Assembly (NCBI RefSeq): GCF_954871325.1
Contig: NC_088775.1
Span: forward strand, 93,305,997 to 93,369,996
DNA length: 64,000 nt
DNA from: Gordionus sp. m RMFG-2023
Lineage: Eukaryota > Nematomorpha > Gordioida > Chordodea > Parachordodidae
Direction: 5' to 3'
Shown: in pieces, positions 33,730-50,100 of the stretch
Numbering within the stretch: the stretch's first letter is position 1
Layout: each line of letters opens with the position of its first letter
Notes under the pieces: generated by a model
Databases searched by the model: none
The model's input: only the letters and a program-made list of their open reading frames with translations
Told to the model about the DNA's origin: nothing
Translations under genes and position numbers: made by a program

Positions 33730-35924
33730 AAAATAATTATTCTAATTCTTTTTGCTATCAGTCAATTTTTCAAGTTTATTGAGCACTAGTTTTGAATAAA
33801 TATTAGTTATACGATTTAAATGTTTTTTTTTTAAAAAATTTGTTTGGCCTATATGTCTGCAATGGACCAGTCTTAACCCAACACCTGCCTGCCTATTATT
33901 TAAAAAAAAAATTAACCAGACCCTTCTGAGGTTTTAGAAAAATATGTCAATCTCCCCCCTCCACCCATGTTTTTAAAAATTATTCTATTGGTTGGGTGCC
34001 TCCTTATTTAATTTATTCGAATACTTGAAAAATATGCAGAGTATTGTGAAAATAAAAAATCTTCTACTTTATTTTCACCTAAAAAGTATTTTAAATTCCA
34101 CCACCCATTGTTTGAATATTTTTTCAGCCGACAACTTACCCAAATCCAATGATGTCCATTGTTATTGTTGTTAAATGATTGGTTTTACATGACCACGACC
34201 CTGGGGTTTGGTCGAAAAACTAACCAGACCTAACCCAACCAAATGGGTCGAACTGGTCGACCCGAACCTATAGATACGAGTAACGATCTAAGTATTAACC
34301 CAAAATCAATCAACTTATAATATTTGATCATTTTATTCATTATATATGATAGTGATATTATATAATAATATATAAATTATGCAAGTATAAGCCTAAATAA
34401 AGTATAAACCTAATAAACAAATAGCAAAACAAGTCATATATTAAAAATGAGTGTAAATTTTAAAAATATCGATGGCTCTAAAAAAAAGCTTATAGTAAAA
34501 ATGTACCTAAAAAACATGTATAATTATGTTTAAAAATTTCTAATTGTATTTTTTTGTTTTGGGAAGATTAACTCGCGTTTTTCGTTTGTTATGTTAAAAA
34601 TTTTACGTGCTAAAATTTTTAAAAATGAATATGTTGATTGGGAGAAAATATATAATATTTTTTTGTTCATTTAATATTTTTATGCATAGAGGACGAATAG
34701 TTCAATATTAACATTGATATATTATTTATTCTTACTGTTCCCTTCTTAATTAACAAATATTGTATATTTTTGCTCAAACAATATTAACTCGACAAGTCAC
34801 GAACTCGAGATGTCATCGTTGAACCCGAATATTATGAACTAGAGGACGAATAGTTCAATTCAACACTTATTAACATCGAGTTCAAAATAATTATATTGTA
34901 AGGCCGGGAAAAATAAATTAATAATTAGAATTTTGTAGAGATTTTTGTTATTTTAATATATCATCAAAAAGGGCCGTTAGTATATGTTTATTTAAACAAT
35001 AAATCAAATTTATAGAGTTCTTCAATGCCCGGTCCGTATTAGCCCCATTATTAATTTTTTACGCAGGTTGCCCTCCCTGCTCGATGTTTTTTCTAGCCCT
35101 GGCCTGTTATAGTTTTTTTTCTATAAAAATTTAACTGAAGATCAGGCCCGACCAAAGGCCTTCCTCGGGTAAAATTTTTTTACACGAATTTTCTTGCACA
35201 TTTTTTAGTGTATATGTTTAATTTATTATTTACAATATCAATTACAGCTCTCGTATCTCTTCCTCTATGGGTATTTATTTCTACGACAACCATTAAAAAA
35301 TCGATTTTGCGCATTAGTAATTGTCTCGTATAAATAAATTGCGTATTTTTTTTTTGTGAATTTAACTATATTATTCATAGATTTAGTATTTTTTACAAAA
35401 ATATCAAAACTTTAATGGCCAGGATGACCTATCAAAATTTTAGGAATAATCAAAGATTTGTGAAGTGCTACCTGCCATTTTATATATTAATTATCCGCCC
35501 AAATAGTTTCCTGGCCCGTTAGATTTTTTTTGTCCAGTTCGACCCGGCCTCGCCCGATATATTTTTTATAAAAATATTTTTGGCCCATGATAGACCGGGG
35601 ACGTTTCGGGCCGAGTTTTAAGTAATAAATTAAGTACCATTCTTTAATAAAATATTTTCTTAATCAATACTAATTTATTTTTGACATAAAAAAAATAAAA
35701 TAACAATTAACAGCATGCATGTTAGTTACCAGATTTTAAATATGACATTAAAATGTATATTTTTATAATACAATAAAAGTTGTGTAAATCAAATATTTAT
35801 AATTCAAGTTTATATTTAAATAATTTTTGTTGAGACATGGATCTATTTTTGCGTGAATACTTATCAGTTAAATTCCCATACTAATTATAAACGATGGGAG
35901 GTAATAGGCTATGGAGCGTGAAAT
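33730..35924. other. Intergenic region with GC-arm repeat relics
   Basis: AT-rich; short GC-rich arms at 34195-34270, 35070-35170 and 35470-35620 are remnants of repeats. The segment 34430-34560 resembles 55170-55300 (shared ATGTATAATTATGTTTAAAA type), possibly a retrotransposon 3' end. No gene seen. Confidence 0.5.
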
Positions 35925-36345
35925 GATAAGAAATTGCCCATTCTCTAAAGGCCACCATCCTAGGTATAGCGCAGCCAACAATATAATATCCAAAGCTCTA
36001 AGAGGAGCCAACACACCATGCACTCTATTCATTAGGTCTTAATAACTTAGATAGTAAGGGACCAAATGGTTTAACTCTAATTCCAAGGAAAGGGGTATCC
36101 GGAATTACACTTGTATATAAACATATCAGCGAAATTTAACATCCGGCGGAAATGAAAAACAAACAAATATTCAGGGCTGAATAATTTTAATTTCCTTCCT
36201 GTTGTCACCCTAGGAAATTTTGGCCTCGAGGCACTTTCCTTCCCGAAGGAGATAGGAAAAAAAATTACCCATCTCACGAGCTATCTTAAAGAATATTTCC
36301 ATATTCGCCAAAACATTGGCTTAGAAAGTTGCCGTTCGAATTTCT
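35925..36345 (+). pseudogene. Non-LTR retrotransposon C-terminal relic
   Basis: Broken frames give SKGHHPRYSAANNIISKALR, then GPNGLTLIPRKG, then LEALSFPKEIGKKITHLTSY. These align in order with the finger, endonuclease and tail of the 53050-54992 copy. Several stops and shifts. Confidence 0.7.
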
Positions 36346-38087
<1,742 letters not shown>

Positions 38088-38117
38088 GATAATGACGAGT
38101 CACTTTCTTTATTAAAA

Positions 38118-38269
38118 TTTAATGGGATATGTGGTGTATCATGGCTAAGATATCAAAGATGATAATTTAAGAAAACGATATATATTATTCCCCTTTAATG
38201 GGATATGTGGTGTATCATGGCTAAGATATCAAAGATGATAATTTAAGAAAACGATATATATTATTCCCT
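38118..38269 (+). repeat. Two tandem units of 76 bp
   Basis: The unit beginning TTTAATGGGATATGTGGTGT is present twice with almost no changes, implying a recent duplication. Confidence 0.95.
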
Positions 38270-38919
38270 TTGTTTTTAAAATTGATTTTTTTTGGATTCA
38301 GCAATCGCTCCAGCGCATTAGTTGCTAAGTTAAAAAAAGTATATTAAAATTAATGAACAGATACGGGTCATTTTTAAGTGAATAATAATCCCAGTGACGC
38401 AACAGATATCCGATTTAATTTTTTTTTTTTGGCGGCTGTCAAGATTTGTGTCATGACTCTGATCATCACTCGATATATTATATATATACATATTATTTTT
38501 ATGACTCTATGAAATTTGATTCTGCATCTTATAAATTCGAATTCCATATTCATGCAAATTGTACAGCTGAGAAACGAATGAAAAATAAAATAAATGGCGG
38601 CGTATGACTTCTACGCATAATATATTTTTTTTTGTATAACGAAACGAAATGAGTAATATAGATCAATCTATATTATTTTTTATATTAATCGATTGATAAT
38701 TTTAAATTGTTTTTTCGCCAAGCCCAACCCCTTTAAAGCCTTCGAGCCAATTTTCGATTAAAAAATAATTAATCGTTTGATTCAAGGTTTTTTACGAATT
38801 AAACTACCTATATCAAAGATAAGGTATTTTAATTTAATTTAAAAAAATAATAATATAGGTACGTGAGGAAAATTTATTTTTATTAAAAATTCACTCATAT
38901 CTATAGGGTTGGCAGGCAG

Positions 38920-39139
38920 TGGTGTTGTTAAACAGCCTCGATTCGAGCCGGTTTTTAAAAACTCGAGTCGGTTTTTAAAAACGGCTAACTCGAATCAGAA
39001 AATTATTACGCAAGCCTGAAAATTTTTATCATAGATGGTACAAAGGTTGGACCTGAGGCTTAGGCACTATTTATCTGGCTAAAATGTTGAGTTGGCCGTT
39101 TTTGAAAATCGGCTCAGATCGAGCAATTTAACAACACTA
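38920..39139. mobile_element. Family A hAT-like MITE, 220 bp
   Basis: TGGTGTTGTTAAACAGCC and GCAATTTAACAACACTA are the ends. GTTGGCAGGCA occurs on both sides (38908-38918, 39140-39150), so the host sequence is duplicated. A small internal duplication of the sequence GAGTCGGTTTTTAAAAAC is present. The host site continues into ATTTAAATCAAATTGATTTA, itself repeat-like. Confidence 0.8.
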
Positions 39140-40924
39140 GTTGGCAGGCACTATTTAAATCAAATTGATTTAAATCGATAAATCTTTAGATTTAAATCGA
39201 TTCTCTTTTTTTATTTGTATTTTAATGTATTTTTTTTTATTTTATTCCTGCCTTATTTTCAATTTTTAAAAAAATTTAAGCTGTTTGTGATTAGTTTAGA
39301 TCGATCACGTGACCGTTAACTTTCAGAATGAATAATTTATTTTATGGCCCATATTTTATGCACGCCATATTTAGAACTTAAAAATTAAGGATTTTTTTTC
39401 CTCTCCCGACAATTTATTTATTTTTTTGTCTGTAAACAAGATGGCCTTAGAATAGAGAAACATTTCTTTATTAAACATTAAAGTGGAACCCCGCATCTCG
39501 GGCCAGTTTTTACATCCGGCCCGACCGAGTCCGAGAAAATGTCTGACAGATCCAAATTAGAATGGGAGCTTATCAGAATAGATGCTTGCAGAACTAATAT
39601 ATTACTGTTAATTAAAAATTCATGTTCGATTTCGGATTCCTAACAGATGATATTTATTAGAAGTCGGCCCTCGCCATTTTTGGAACGGGCTGAACAACTT
39701 TGGACAAATTTTTTACACGTGGGTAAAAAAATTAAAATCTTTTACTTGGCTTCGCCGGACAAATTATAGATAAAATTAACTTACGAGTCGGTAAAAATCT
39801 TTGAGGGCATTGTTCGGACTGGGGCATAGTGACCCTCAGTGCAAATGTGGAGCACTGTTACATAAGTAACAACAATCAATGTATACAAAACCTCATTTCC
39901 GTTTTATTTATTTATTTACCTTATGATATTTTATAGGGATCACATTAGAGTTATGCTTTGGTACCTCGTCCTCACTGCCTTTCTATGCGCTAGGATTCTC
40001 TTAACGGGTATTCCATACCTTTTTTTATCATATAAATAACTTTATATTTATCGTCTTTAAATTGACTCGCTTTCTTATTGGACCATTTTTTTAACCAATG
40101 TAATGAGAGCGTCTTTTGCTTTTTTTTTTCTTTCTCAATGTTACACTTTCTTTCGGTTTAAAAATCGGTTTCTCCATTTGGACATTTAAGAGCGGCTTTT
40201 GAATCGAACATCATCGAAACGCATAAAAAACGGTTTAGCAAACCGAATAGCACAACATGTGAGCGTTAATATTTTCCAGCGAACCGAACATTATATTTTG
40301 AGCGTTAATATTTCCAAGCGAACCTAACAAAACTACATGTGGCAACTTTTTTTTCAATTGAACATAATAATTTTATAGTTTTAGTGTCGTTTGAAAAGTC
40401 CGATTCCTGATTAAGATTTTAGCCAAAATAACATTATTGTAGGAATCGAGATCTTGGCACACAAATGTCCAAACCTTTTCTGCCATATGCGAGCAAAATC
40501 TCCAGGATTGCATAATATGATTTTGGCTAAAATTTCAATCAGGTCGTTTTGATCCAACCAAATCAGGCTTAATAATAATTTGTCAAAATTCGTCACTTAT
40601 AAATCATTTGACATTTTGCTACAAATACCTTTTGAATATTGCCCAAACTTATGCGAGTCTTACAACCAGTAACAGGAGTATTACCCGCGGGGATAGAAGG
40701 ATCAACGCCTTCCCTCGCGTTTCCGGCTACAATTTTTAAAAATATTATTGTTTTATTATTATATATTTGTATTATATAATAACCATTCCTATACCTCTTA
40801 TCGCATTTATATTTTACATGAAATAAATTAGCGATTTCTTCTTCTTCGTTTAATAGCGATTTCTAGGTTTACCTAGGTAATTTTCCTTCTCTCCATTTTT
40901 GAGGGTCTTGAGTAGTGACATGCC

Positions 40925-41119
40925 CTAATCACATCTCCTTACTAATAAATAATTTACCGAACTTTTAGCACTACCCTTGTAAGTCTCCAGCGTCTCAGCT
41001 TCTTTCTTAAACATTGTTATCACTTTTCCCAAACTTCTCTCCCTCCTTTCAGGATTTCTCGCGCATAAACTAAATCCCCCATGTACTCCCTCATAACTCT
41101 CCACTACTTGCTCCCACAT
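40925..41119 (-). CDS. Orphan 64-aa ORF, possibly a transposon or gene fragment
   Basis: The minus-strand ORF has a non-repetitive, coding-like composition (SYEGVHGGFSLC, NPERRERSLGKVITMFKK). A stop lies just upstream of its Met, and no splice partner was found. It could be a short gene, or an exon or relic of a transposon DNA-binding domain. Function unknown. Confidence 0.25.
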   Translation of the reverse strand: MWEQVVESYEGVHGGFSLCARNPERRERSLGKVITMFKKEAETLETYKGSAKSSVNYLLVRRCD

Positions 41120-41985
41120 GCCACCTAATCAGATCACCATTTAAGATGACCCCCCCCCCTCTTCATTTGTCAGTCAGTATCTATGTCGCCTCCAATAGAT
41201 CATCCCAAAATAAAAAGTATGAATTATTCCGTGGTTTTTTTCTAAGCTTTATGAAAATTATATCGAAAAATGCAGTCATTTTGTAATGTACTAATAAATT
41301 TAAACCATATGTATAAACCACGTGTCTGCTCAGGGTTCGTGCTCAGAGCTGGATTAGTCGATTTTTAGAACCAATCCCCGGGTCTGGGTTTTACACGACC
41401 AACCAATTAACAACACTACTAATAAACAATACTTCAAATATATAATTAGCAATTTATTTTTAAACGCAAATTTCAACTATAAAAAAAAAATTATATATAT
41501 TGTAAAGTATAAGATTTTTATCATTAAAATATTTAAAATTCTAAGCCTATTTCTAAATTTGGATCGATCTAGGCTAAAAGAGGAAGGGGGGGGAAGACCA
41601 TCTTTCTGTAGAATTTGACCCAAAGATGGATTAACCAACCTAGTATCTAGACATTTAAGATGGAATTACTAAGAGCTTCTGAGTTGGTTTCACAATCTGA
41701 TATGCTTGATGATTCTTTTAAATACCTCCCAAGGATTTTTATTATTTAAAGCAGTATATCTTTAGAAAGATTATTTGAGGCTGATATTTAGAACTTTTGG
41801 ATAAATTGCTTTGTCGATACTTTAGGATTTCTGCACATACTATCTGTTAGTATGTTATATCTTACCGTCACTACGATTCGTTTTGATAAAGCGGAAGTAA
41901 TAAGAATGGTAATAATTGTTCGACTTACTTATAAAACATTAGAGTTTATTAAATATATGTTAAATCCATACATGAGTTTTAATCA

Positions 41986-42162
41986 TTTCCAAAATAAGAA
42001 TTTATACCAATAATATCCATCTTATTCAATATGTTTTGCGCATTATCCCTAATAACTACACTTTGTAATCCATAAAGCATTCCCAACATAAGAATTTATA
42101 CCAAATAATATCCATTTTCTTCAATATGTTTTGCTCATTATACCTAACTACACCTTGTAACC
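41986..42162 (+). repeat. Two direct repeat units of about 93 bp
   Basis: AATAAGAATTTATACCAATA-like and CAATATGTTTTGCGCATTAT-like blocks occur twice in the same order. Confidence 0.8.
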
Positions 42163-43532
42163 ATTGAATTAATTTTTTGTATTTTATAATGATACCTTTT
42201 TTTCATATTTTTACAAAAAACTGATTTAAAATACAAAAAAATTAATGATTTAAAATACCTTATTAAAATGACAGCTGGTATATTTGATGGAAACCATATC
42301 TCTATCTCATTGCTAGACCTGCTAAAAGATTTTGGAACTGGAATTTTTTTTTAAAAAAAATTCCATAGGAACCGGAAGTAAAATCCTTTTTATTCTAAGA
42401 ACCCAAACTCTGAACCATAAGCCCACATATACATTTACCACGCCACGTTTATATTTTTACCCTTATTTCGCCATCTTAACAACGGATTATACTTATGTTT
42501 CCCTTTATTTTAGTCAGCCGACTTAAAATTCGTATTCACTTTATGAAAAAAAGTTACTAAGCTTTTAATAGTATTTCCCAATTTAGGGGTATCTGGCCAT
42601 CTGGGGCCCAACTTCCGGTGAAATAATTTATCTCTCCCAGTCCTTTAAAATTAAGAAATGCAATTTTTATTGGAAGCAAAAAATTTAAATGAACATATGA
42701 GCAAATTATATGATTTAACAAATGTGACAGGGCCACAAACGTCAATTATACATTTTAATAATTTAAAATGAATAGACATCCTCCTCAGTTGATGGCCAGG
42801 AATATTTGAGTAATTTAAAATGGTAGCGTAGTCAAAGCAAATTATTGTTTTATTGCACTTTTGGCGTATAAGTTTTATTAGGGATTTTGCCTATTTTTCG
42901 GATAAACTTTGTTGAAACTACGACAGGTTTTGAAATATTGTTTTAGACGAAATACTGATATTTAAAGGATTTCCTTTCCTCTGATTCCTAATGGATCATC
43001 GGGATTTGAAGTATGCCCGTCAAACCTTATTCATAACTGATTCGTCCCTTATATATTTGTATCTGTTGAAACGAGACAATGGAATGGATGTCTAGCTTTA
43101 GCATCAATCATTAATCCACATCTTTGACAGTTATAAGGTAGGGATATGCCCAAAACAAACCTGATGGCTATAACATGAATTTACTTGGTTGTTAAATGAT
43201 ATTTATCGAACGAACTTGGATAAGCTTTTAACCCATTCATGACCCGATTTATCCAATACCAGTTTACTAAAGTTAGTAGTATACTGCTGGATGTCATTGC
43301 TCGAGAGTAGACTATCGAGAGCGTGGCACGACACACCCAAATCCAGGAAGTAGATAAATTTGAGCCTGAATGAGTCCGCAGACCAGCTTAGAAATTATTT
43401 AAATGATAATCATCAAAAAATTTAATTAATAGGAAAATGAGATTCTTGATTGTAAAGAGGAAATAAATTTTTTTTTATTTGATAGGAGTAATTGGTGATC
43501 GTGGGCCCAAGTCCACCGGATTTTATTGCGAA

Positions 43533-43721
43533 TAGTGTCGTTGAACGGCTCGGTTTGAACCGATTTTTTTAAAAACGGATAACTAAATATTTTAGCCTAG
43601 AAAAATATTGCCTATGCCTGGAGATTTCGCTAATAGATGCCTAAACCTTATAGCCATCTATGGATAAAATGAGCCAGCCGTTTTTATAAATCTCTTCAAA
43701 TCGAGACTTTTTACAACCCTA
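43533..43721. mobile_element. Family A hAT-like MITE
   Basis: Left end TAGTGTCGTTGAACGGCTC, right end TTTTTACAACCCTA, with AACGGATAACTAAATATTTT and GATTTCGCTAATAGATGCC inside. Flanks ATTGCGAA and ATAGCGAG agree at 6 of 8. Confidence 0.65.
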
Positions 43722-43992
43722 ATAGCGAGGAGGGTAGTTTATAGCCAGTATTTGGGTTCAATTTTTAAGGGTGACTCTATTCAATCATCCATTTGAATTT
43801 TTCTTTATATGTCTCTAAAGCGTGACTTCCATGATTATATCATGAATTAATGTTTATCGTTTCGATGTTAATTTTAAGATATCTGTCTAAACTAACATGG
43901 GCCTAGCCTAGCCTTAGTAATGGATAACTGTCTAGATCTAGGCTAGAAGGTAACCAGAATAAATATATACGAGTGTTTTTATTCTGTTAAAG

Positions 43993-44156
43993 CTTCTCAA
44001 AAGGTTGCTGGCTCAACTAACGATACTCTCCGCGACATGGAGCTTTTTCTTTTGTCCCAAAAGATGGACATTCCCGATAACGCCACCTCGGCCTTCGGCG
44101 AATCGCCGCCGTGCATCGTGATGTTGGACAAATCTCAACGCTCTATCGATTCATCA
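43993..44156 (+). CDS. Membrane glycoprotein exon 1 of window
   Basis: The frame reads GSTNDTLRDMELFLLSQKMD, then DNATSAFGESPPCIVMLDKS. The donor TCA|GTAATG ends in phase 0. Acceptors at 43992 (TTAAAG) or 44003 (AAAAG) are possible. Its GC and codon use are higher than the surroundings, which supports coding. Confidence 0.65.
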
Positions 44157-47100
44157 GTAATGACTTTTCAGATTTATAATATGCTAAAAAATTAAATATA
44201 TCATTAATTATTATAAACAAAATAAAAAGTCTATTCTTGGGGTTAGTAATATACACATTTTTAATTTAAAAAAAATCATTTTTTTTTTGATTAAATCATG
44301 ATTTTTTTTTAAATATAATAAAAATATTTTATATGTCATGGAAAAATAAATGATCCCTGAACAATCATAATCATAATATAAACATATTAAGTATAAACTC
44401 TTGAACAAAAGATCATCTGATTTTAACTACAACCCAATTCCTTCAAAAGATCACTTTTGATTGACATTTCATACATGTCATAATATTGACATTTCATACA
44501 TACCATAATATATGTATGTAATTGAAGACACATTTATTTTGTCACATCAAACCAATCACATACAATAATGCCTAGACGGACTATGCATTCATAAATAATG
44601 CATACGAAAGCGTCGTTGAATGCCAATCAGCTGGAGTCGCCATTTTGGTAACCCGTATAGTAATTTATTCTCGTGTTAAAAACTACTTAGATTGTAGCTT
44701 CCTTATTATCTCGACGATCAGACAATTCTTTAATAAAGGTTGCGTCCGACATAGGAAATAAGTTGGCCTCTCGTTTAAAAATTTTTAATAATGATAGGGG
44801 TAATCAAAATGGCGTCCCCAGCTGTTTTTAATTGATGTACACTTTAAACGAAATGCATCATCATTCTAGGTATTATTATATGTCGTTGCATCAAACATAT
44901 TTTTTTTTGTTTAAATTTTTAGACCTATTGTTAACTCTATTGGATTTGCTAAAAAAAAGGCTTAATATATTTTTCAATTATTTATTTTAATTTAAATACA
45001 TTATAATTACGAAAATAATTTATCTAACAACAATCTGATTATTTTTATTTAATTTGGTAATAAATCTAGAATGGAAGGAAAATTTTTTATAAGCTAGCAT
45101 TAGGATTAGAACCAACATTTTTTAGATAAACTCTGGGAATTCATTTTTCCTGGTATCAAATTAACATTGATATTTATTTTATTTGAGATTTTCTTATAAA
45201 TTTAAACAATAATAATAATATAATGATTTTTCCCTAGCTTATAAAGCTGGACTTCTCAAATAATTATATATTGAAGTTTATTATAAATATGTAACGATAC
45301 TATATTTTTATACATATAAGAACGAATTTTTTTGTATCTCAAAGGGGGAAGGAAAAGAAAGAAACCCCCCCCCCCCCCCCCTCTTTCTTTCTTTCTTTCT
45401 TTCTCCCTCCTTCTTTCCTCTTTCTTTCTTTAAATAATTGTTTAGTTTTTTTTTATAACATGATAAAATAATAAATTAATGTTCCATTGCTGATAAAAGG
45501 TGGAATGACTTGTATGATTTAATTAAATGAACCAAATCTAAACTTTACTTTAAAAAAATATGATATGAGTAAAACTAACAAGTCGACACATTTCGTGAAA
45601 GATTTTAATATTAAATAAATGGTATAGAAACAGGTTATGAATCGAGTTGATTTGTATAATTTAATAAGTTTTCTTGAGATAGTGTCAGCATCATTGGCTA
45701 TGAATAATTAAGCTATAATATAAAATTTTATATCAATAATTAATTTTCATCTAAATTGCTTATATTATGGTATTGTTGTTTGGTCAATTAAACAAGAATT
45801 GATTTTAGGAGTAAGCTATATTATTAAATTTAAACAGTTGATTTGGATATGTCAATTTTATTTTCAAATATCATATAAAAATTAGTATAATTTAATCACG
45901 TAATATTTTCGTTTAGAAATTTAATATATTCAGGAAGAAAATTTAAAAAAATTTAAGATAAATTATTTTTTATTATCATATAAAATAACCATTGGGAAAC
46001 CAAATATATAAAATTGTTAATTTATTTTATTAAGTAAAGATAAAATGATATGAACTTAATTTTAACGTTGGCATAAAGAAATGGTTGATTATTAGAGCTG
46101 TGCAACAAACCACAACTTTAGGCTCTAACAACCGTAATTGTAGATCGTGAATTTTAAGAAGAATAAAAGGCTTATCATGGAAACAGAATAAATTTAAAGT
46201 GTGATTATTCAATATCTATCAATTTCATTCAATCCCAATTTTTTTTTCATATAAAACGTTTTATAATTAAGAATTTCACTAGGAAAAAAAACAAGTAACG
46301 AATTCTGCTAATTTATAAATCTCAATATTTTGAGGATCAGAGCACGAGTAATCCCGGACCAGGAATTGACCTCGCTTCCAAGGAATTTGAAAAATCTCAT
46401 CAGGACCTTTCCCATCAGATCTATAAAGACCAGAAAGTTCAAGAATAGATGGAATTCGAGCTGATCTCAAAGCTCTATGGATAAATCGAATCACAAAAAT
46501 TGTGTCTAAATAAATAAATAATCGCTGTCCTAGTCATAAACTAGACCCGCATCGTCACTGTTCTACCTAGTGTTGTTAAATGGCACGATTTTAGTCGATT
46601 TTTTTTAAAAACAGCTGACTCAAGATTTTGGCCACAAAAATATTGCCGAAGTCTTGGAATTTCGCTAACAGATGTCCAAACCTCTGTGCCATCTACGGGA
46701 AAAATCTTCGGGCTTAATTGTAATTCATTTCTGGATAAAATATTGAGTTGGGCGTTTTTAATATACAATCGTTTACAATATAATAAAAATATTTTGATTT
46801 AAAAAAAAAAATTAATAATTATTTAAGTTACAACAAAAAATAATTGATTTAAATCGTGATTTATATTGATAAAAAAATAATTGATTTAAAGCATGGCAAT
46901 CCTTATTCTGGAAAAAGGGGAATCGACCTTTTATCCACTACATGATTCTCTAGTGAGTTATGAATTAGTCGCGAATCAAATATCATCTTATTCGATTTTC
47001 TTTTAAGATGCGGAACTCCAAGATTTTTCAGCCGATATCAACTTAATTTTTATAAATACCGTTTTGGTGATAATGTACCCATACAACCTTTTAGAATCCG

Positions 47101-50100
47101 ATTCGATTATGATAACTGCCGATTATCGATATCGTTTGATTTTCCCTAATTTGTTTTAAAAAATTTCATAGATGTTGGTATTGAAAATGGTTAATCAAAT
47201 GATCGATATATTAGGGGAAAGAAATCATTCAATAGATTGAAGATAAATGAAGCAATAAAAATCGAAGGAATATAAAGAAAAATACAATGATTAAAAATAT
47301 TTATGTATTTTTATATTTACGCAGGACAATAACTCGACCTGTAATCCTGAAACGTTCGTTGGAATAATGACGTCCCTCATGAATCTCTATTGTATTATCC
47401 CTGATTTTTGTCGACCCGAACCTTTCAATCATCAGCTGTCACCTATCACTTACCCTCAACCCATCAGGTTATTCAAATTTTTTGAATGTTCACTTTTGGC
47501 TTGCCCCCTTATTATTATATATAATATCGCATTCCTTGTTTAAATTGAGGTTGTCATTTTTATCAATATCCGTCGATTCGAAATTTCAATCAAATTCTAA
47601 CAAAAAAAGGATTTGTCTTTGAAAATTATATTATCGTCTGCATTCTTATTTCTTTAATTTTCTAAATATATTCTTCCATTTTTTAGGATTATAAGTAAGT
47701 TGTTTATGTTTACATTTTTATATGATATTACGAAGCGGAGAATGAAAAAAGATAAAATGATAAAGAAAAGATGTTTGCCATTTTTTTTAAAATGGTTGCT
47801 AATTAACGCCAAACGGTAATTTTACTGAAAGGCTTTATTGGCGCTTGCAACGCGGCTTTTGAAACGCTCAATTTGTTCGCGCACTATAAGGGAAATTTAA
47901 ATTTTAGTAAAATTGTTTAGACTTTAACACCAATTTGATTTAACATCTACCGATAATATTTTTCGTTGTGTAATTAAGTATCCAAAATTTTGAGCAAAGA
48001 TTTCTTTTTTTTAAAGATTTTTTGATTCTCTCCTAGGAATTTTAGATAAAATTTGAAACAACATATTGCTTACACATTTAATGTTCAAAATAATGTTAAA
48101 CTATGAGGATTTCCAACACGCGTTCTTAAAATAATTTGTACAAAATTAAAAGATTACCATAAAATACCTATATAAAAATAATTATTACTAATCACCATAA
48201 AATGTAAATATACTTATTTTTTAAAATATCAAAAATCTTAAGTAATTATCAATTTCCAAATCATTTATACACGAGTTATAAAATAATAGGGACAATTATG
48301 ATTAATTAACAAAGAATCCAAGACGTCTTATGGAAATGGTTCCCTGTAGGTGTCAATAAAATTTACTTGAAATTTGTGATAAGACTCAATGGCAATCAAT
48401 CCAGTGATTCTGCCAATTCCGACTCCTATATTCCTACCAGGGCTATTCAAACTTGTATATCACGTTCTCAGGATATCATTGAAGCTAAATTGCGGTGCAA
48501 GGTTTGATAAATTTCAAATCATTCTAGATTTTGTTATAATATTTATAATAGAAGTATGAAGGCGTATCTTGTTCAGGTGGAAACCAGATCCTTATTTTTT
48601 TCAAAACTAGTGTTGTTAAACTACCTAACTTTAGTCAACCATAAAACCGCATAGCCATGTTTATAACCAAAATTATTCGAAGCAATCTTCAAGTTGATTT
48701 TTTAGGCTAAAAGCTTGACGAAGCCACAATAGAGATGGTTAAAGTTAGGTAATTTAACAACACTATTCAAAACTATAATTGGAATTAGATTCATTGATAT
48801 TGGTTAAGATTTCTGCCAGAAATTATGACCTGACCTCATCTTGCTTGAGCTTTCGTTGGTGAAATCTCTTGAATCCTTGACCTGACTCTGCACGTAGATT
48901 TAGTCAAATTTTCCAATTTCTTGCCATTACTCAACTAGACTTTTTTTACAATGATTAAAATTAGTAATTATCGATGTTTTATTTTAATGACATTTTATTT
49001 ATATTCTTTAGGATTTTCCTTGATGATCTAAGAAATTTCAATAAAAAAAACTATGAAAAACTAATAATAATTGTTTGTAACGAATTTCTCGAAGTCCTGC
49101 CTGGTTCACTTTTATAGCACTGCTTTAGCTTGCAATGTTAAAAGTAATAATTTTATCCCCTATCTTTTAACACTGCCGGCCTTTTAAACGCGAGCGCCGC
49201 CCGACATTAAAAAATACTCAGTTATGCGCAAAGATAAAAAAATCGCTACATAAATTATCGGTTTCAAAATAAGGCGGAAATTGAGATTTAAATATATAGA
49301 AAATCACTAATTATTATTTTATTCTAATTCAAGGTAAATTTTTTTAAAAAAAAATTTCCCAACCCGAATTTATGGTCGCGGACTTACAGATCCATAATTT
49401 AAAACGATTTTGGTAAGGAGAGATTTCCGTTTCTTTAAATTAACCTATTTAGTCAAAAATAAATGTTTTTCTCTTGCCCTCTCTTATTGATTTGGATCTA
49501 GTTAGAGGTTATGTCTGCATGGGATAATTATGGTTGGATTGGACTTTGCCCAAAATACCAAAATGGAACAGTATCAATATAATTTAAAAAAAAAACAAGT
49601 AAAGCGACCCAAGGCTGTAAATATTTTGAAATTCGCAATTTATTTTTTTGCTCCAGTGAGTTTATCAATAGTATTTCTACCCATATTACACCAATCCGAT
49701 ATGCTCATTTTAATTAACGGTAGAAATGTAAAGCGTTTGCAGCGCAGCCTATGACATATAAATAATGAGAGCATACCATTTTATTACAATATTCAAATAG
49801 AAAATCCTCATCCGTGGAATTATTTTCTAAGAATTATTACTGGAGATCTTTTTTTCCAGGGAATGATTTTCCGCTTACCTAAAAAACTATAGTGACACAT
49901 GGGATAAAAAAAAATTAATTTCAAGAATTTCTCATGAGAATAACTGCAAGAAAAAGTAGCATTTACCTAATGTCATATCTAAATATTCCATTTTTTTTTT
50001 GAACAAAATGAAGATAGTGAATCCAATCAAAACATACTACACTTACGCTTTTTGGCTCGTTCCTTTGGTGGCCGGATTTTTGTTCTTCTCTATTCTGGGA

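Larger units (their letters stand above)
39151..43532. other. Intergenic region
   Basis: No supported multi-exon gene. It contains a diverged family A-like arm pair at about 40385-40560, a C-run near 41151, a G-run near 41587 and the direct repeat at 41986-42162. The GC-richer stretch 40630-40735 has no clear frame. Confidence 0.5.

Noticed and set aside
49530-49754. 74-aa ORF with a hydrophobic stretch
   Set aside because: Lies in the intron between glycoprotein exons 3 and 4; no fitting phase or splice sites were found.
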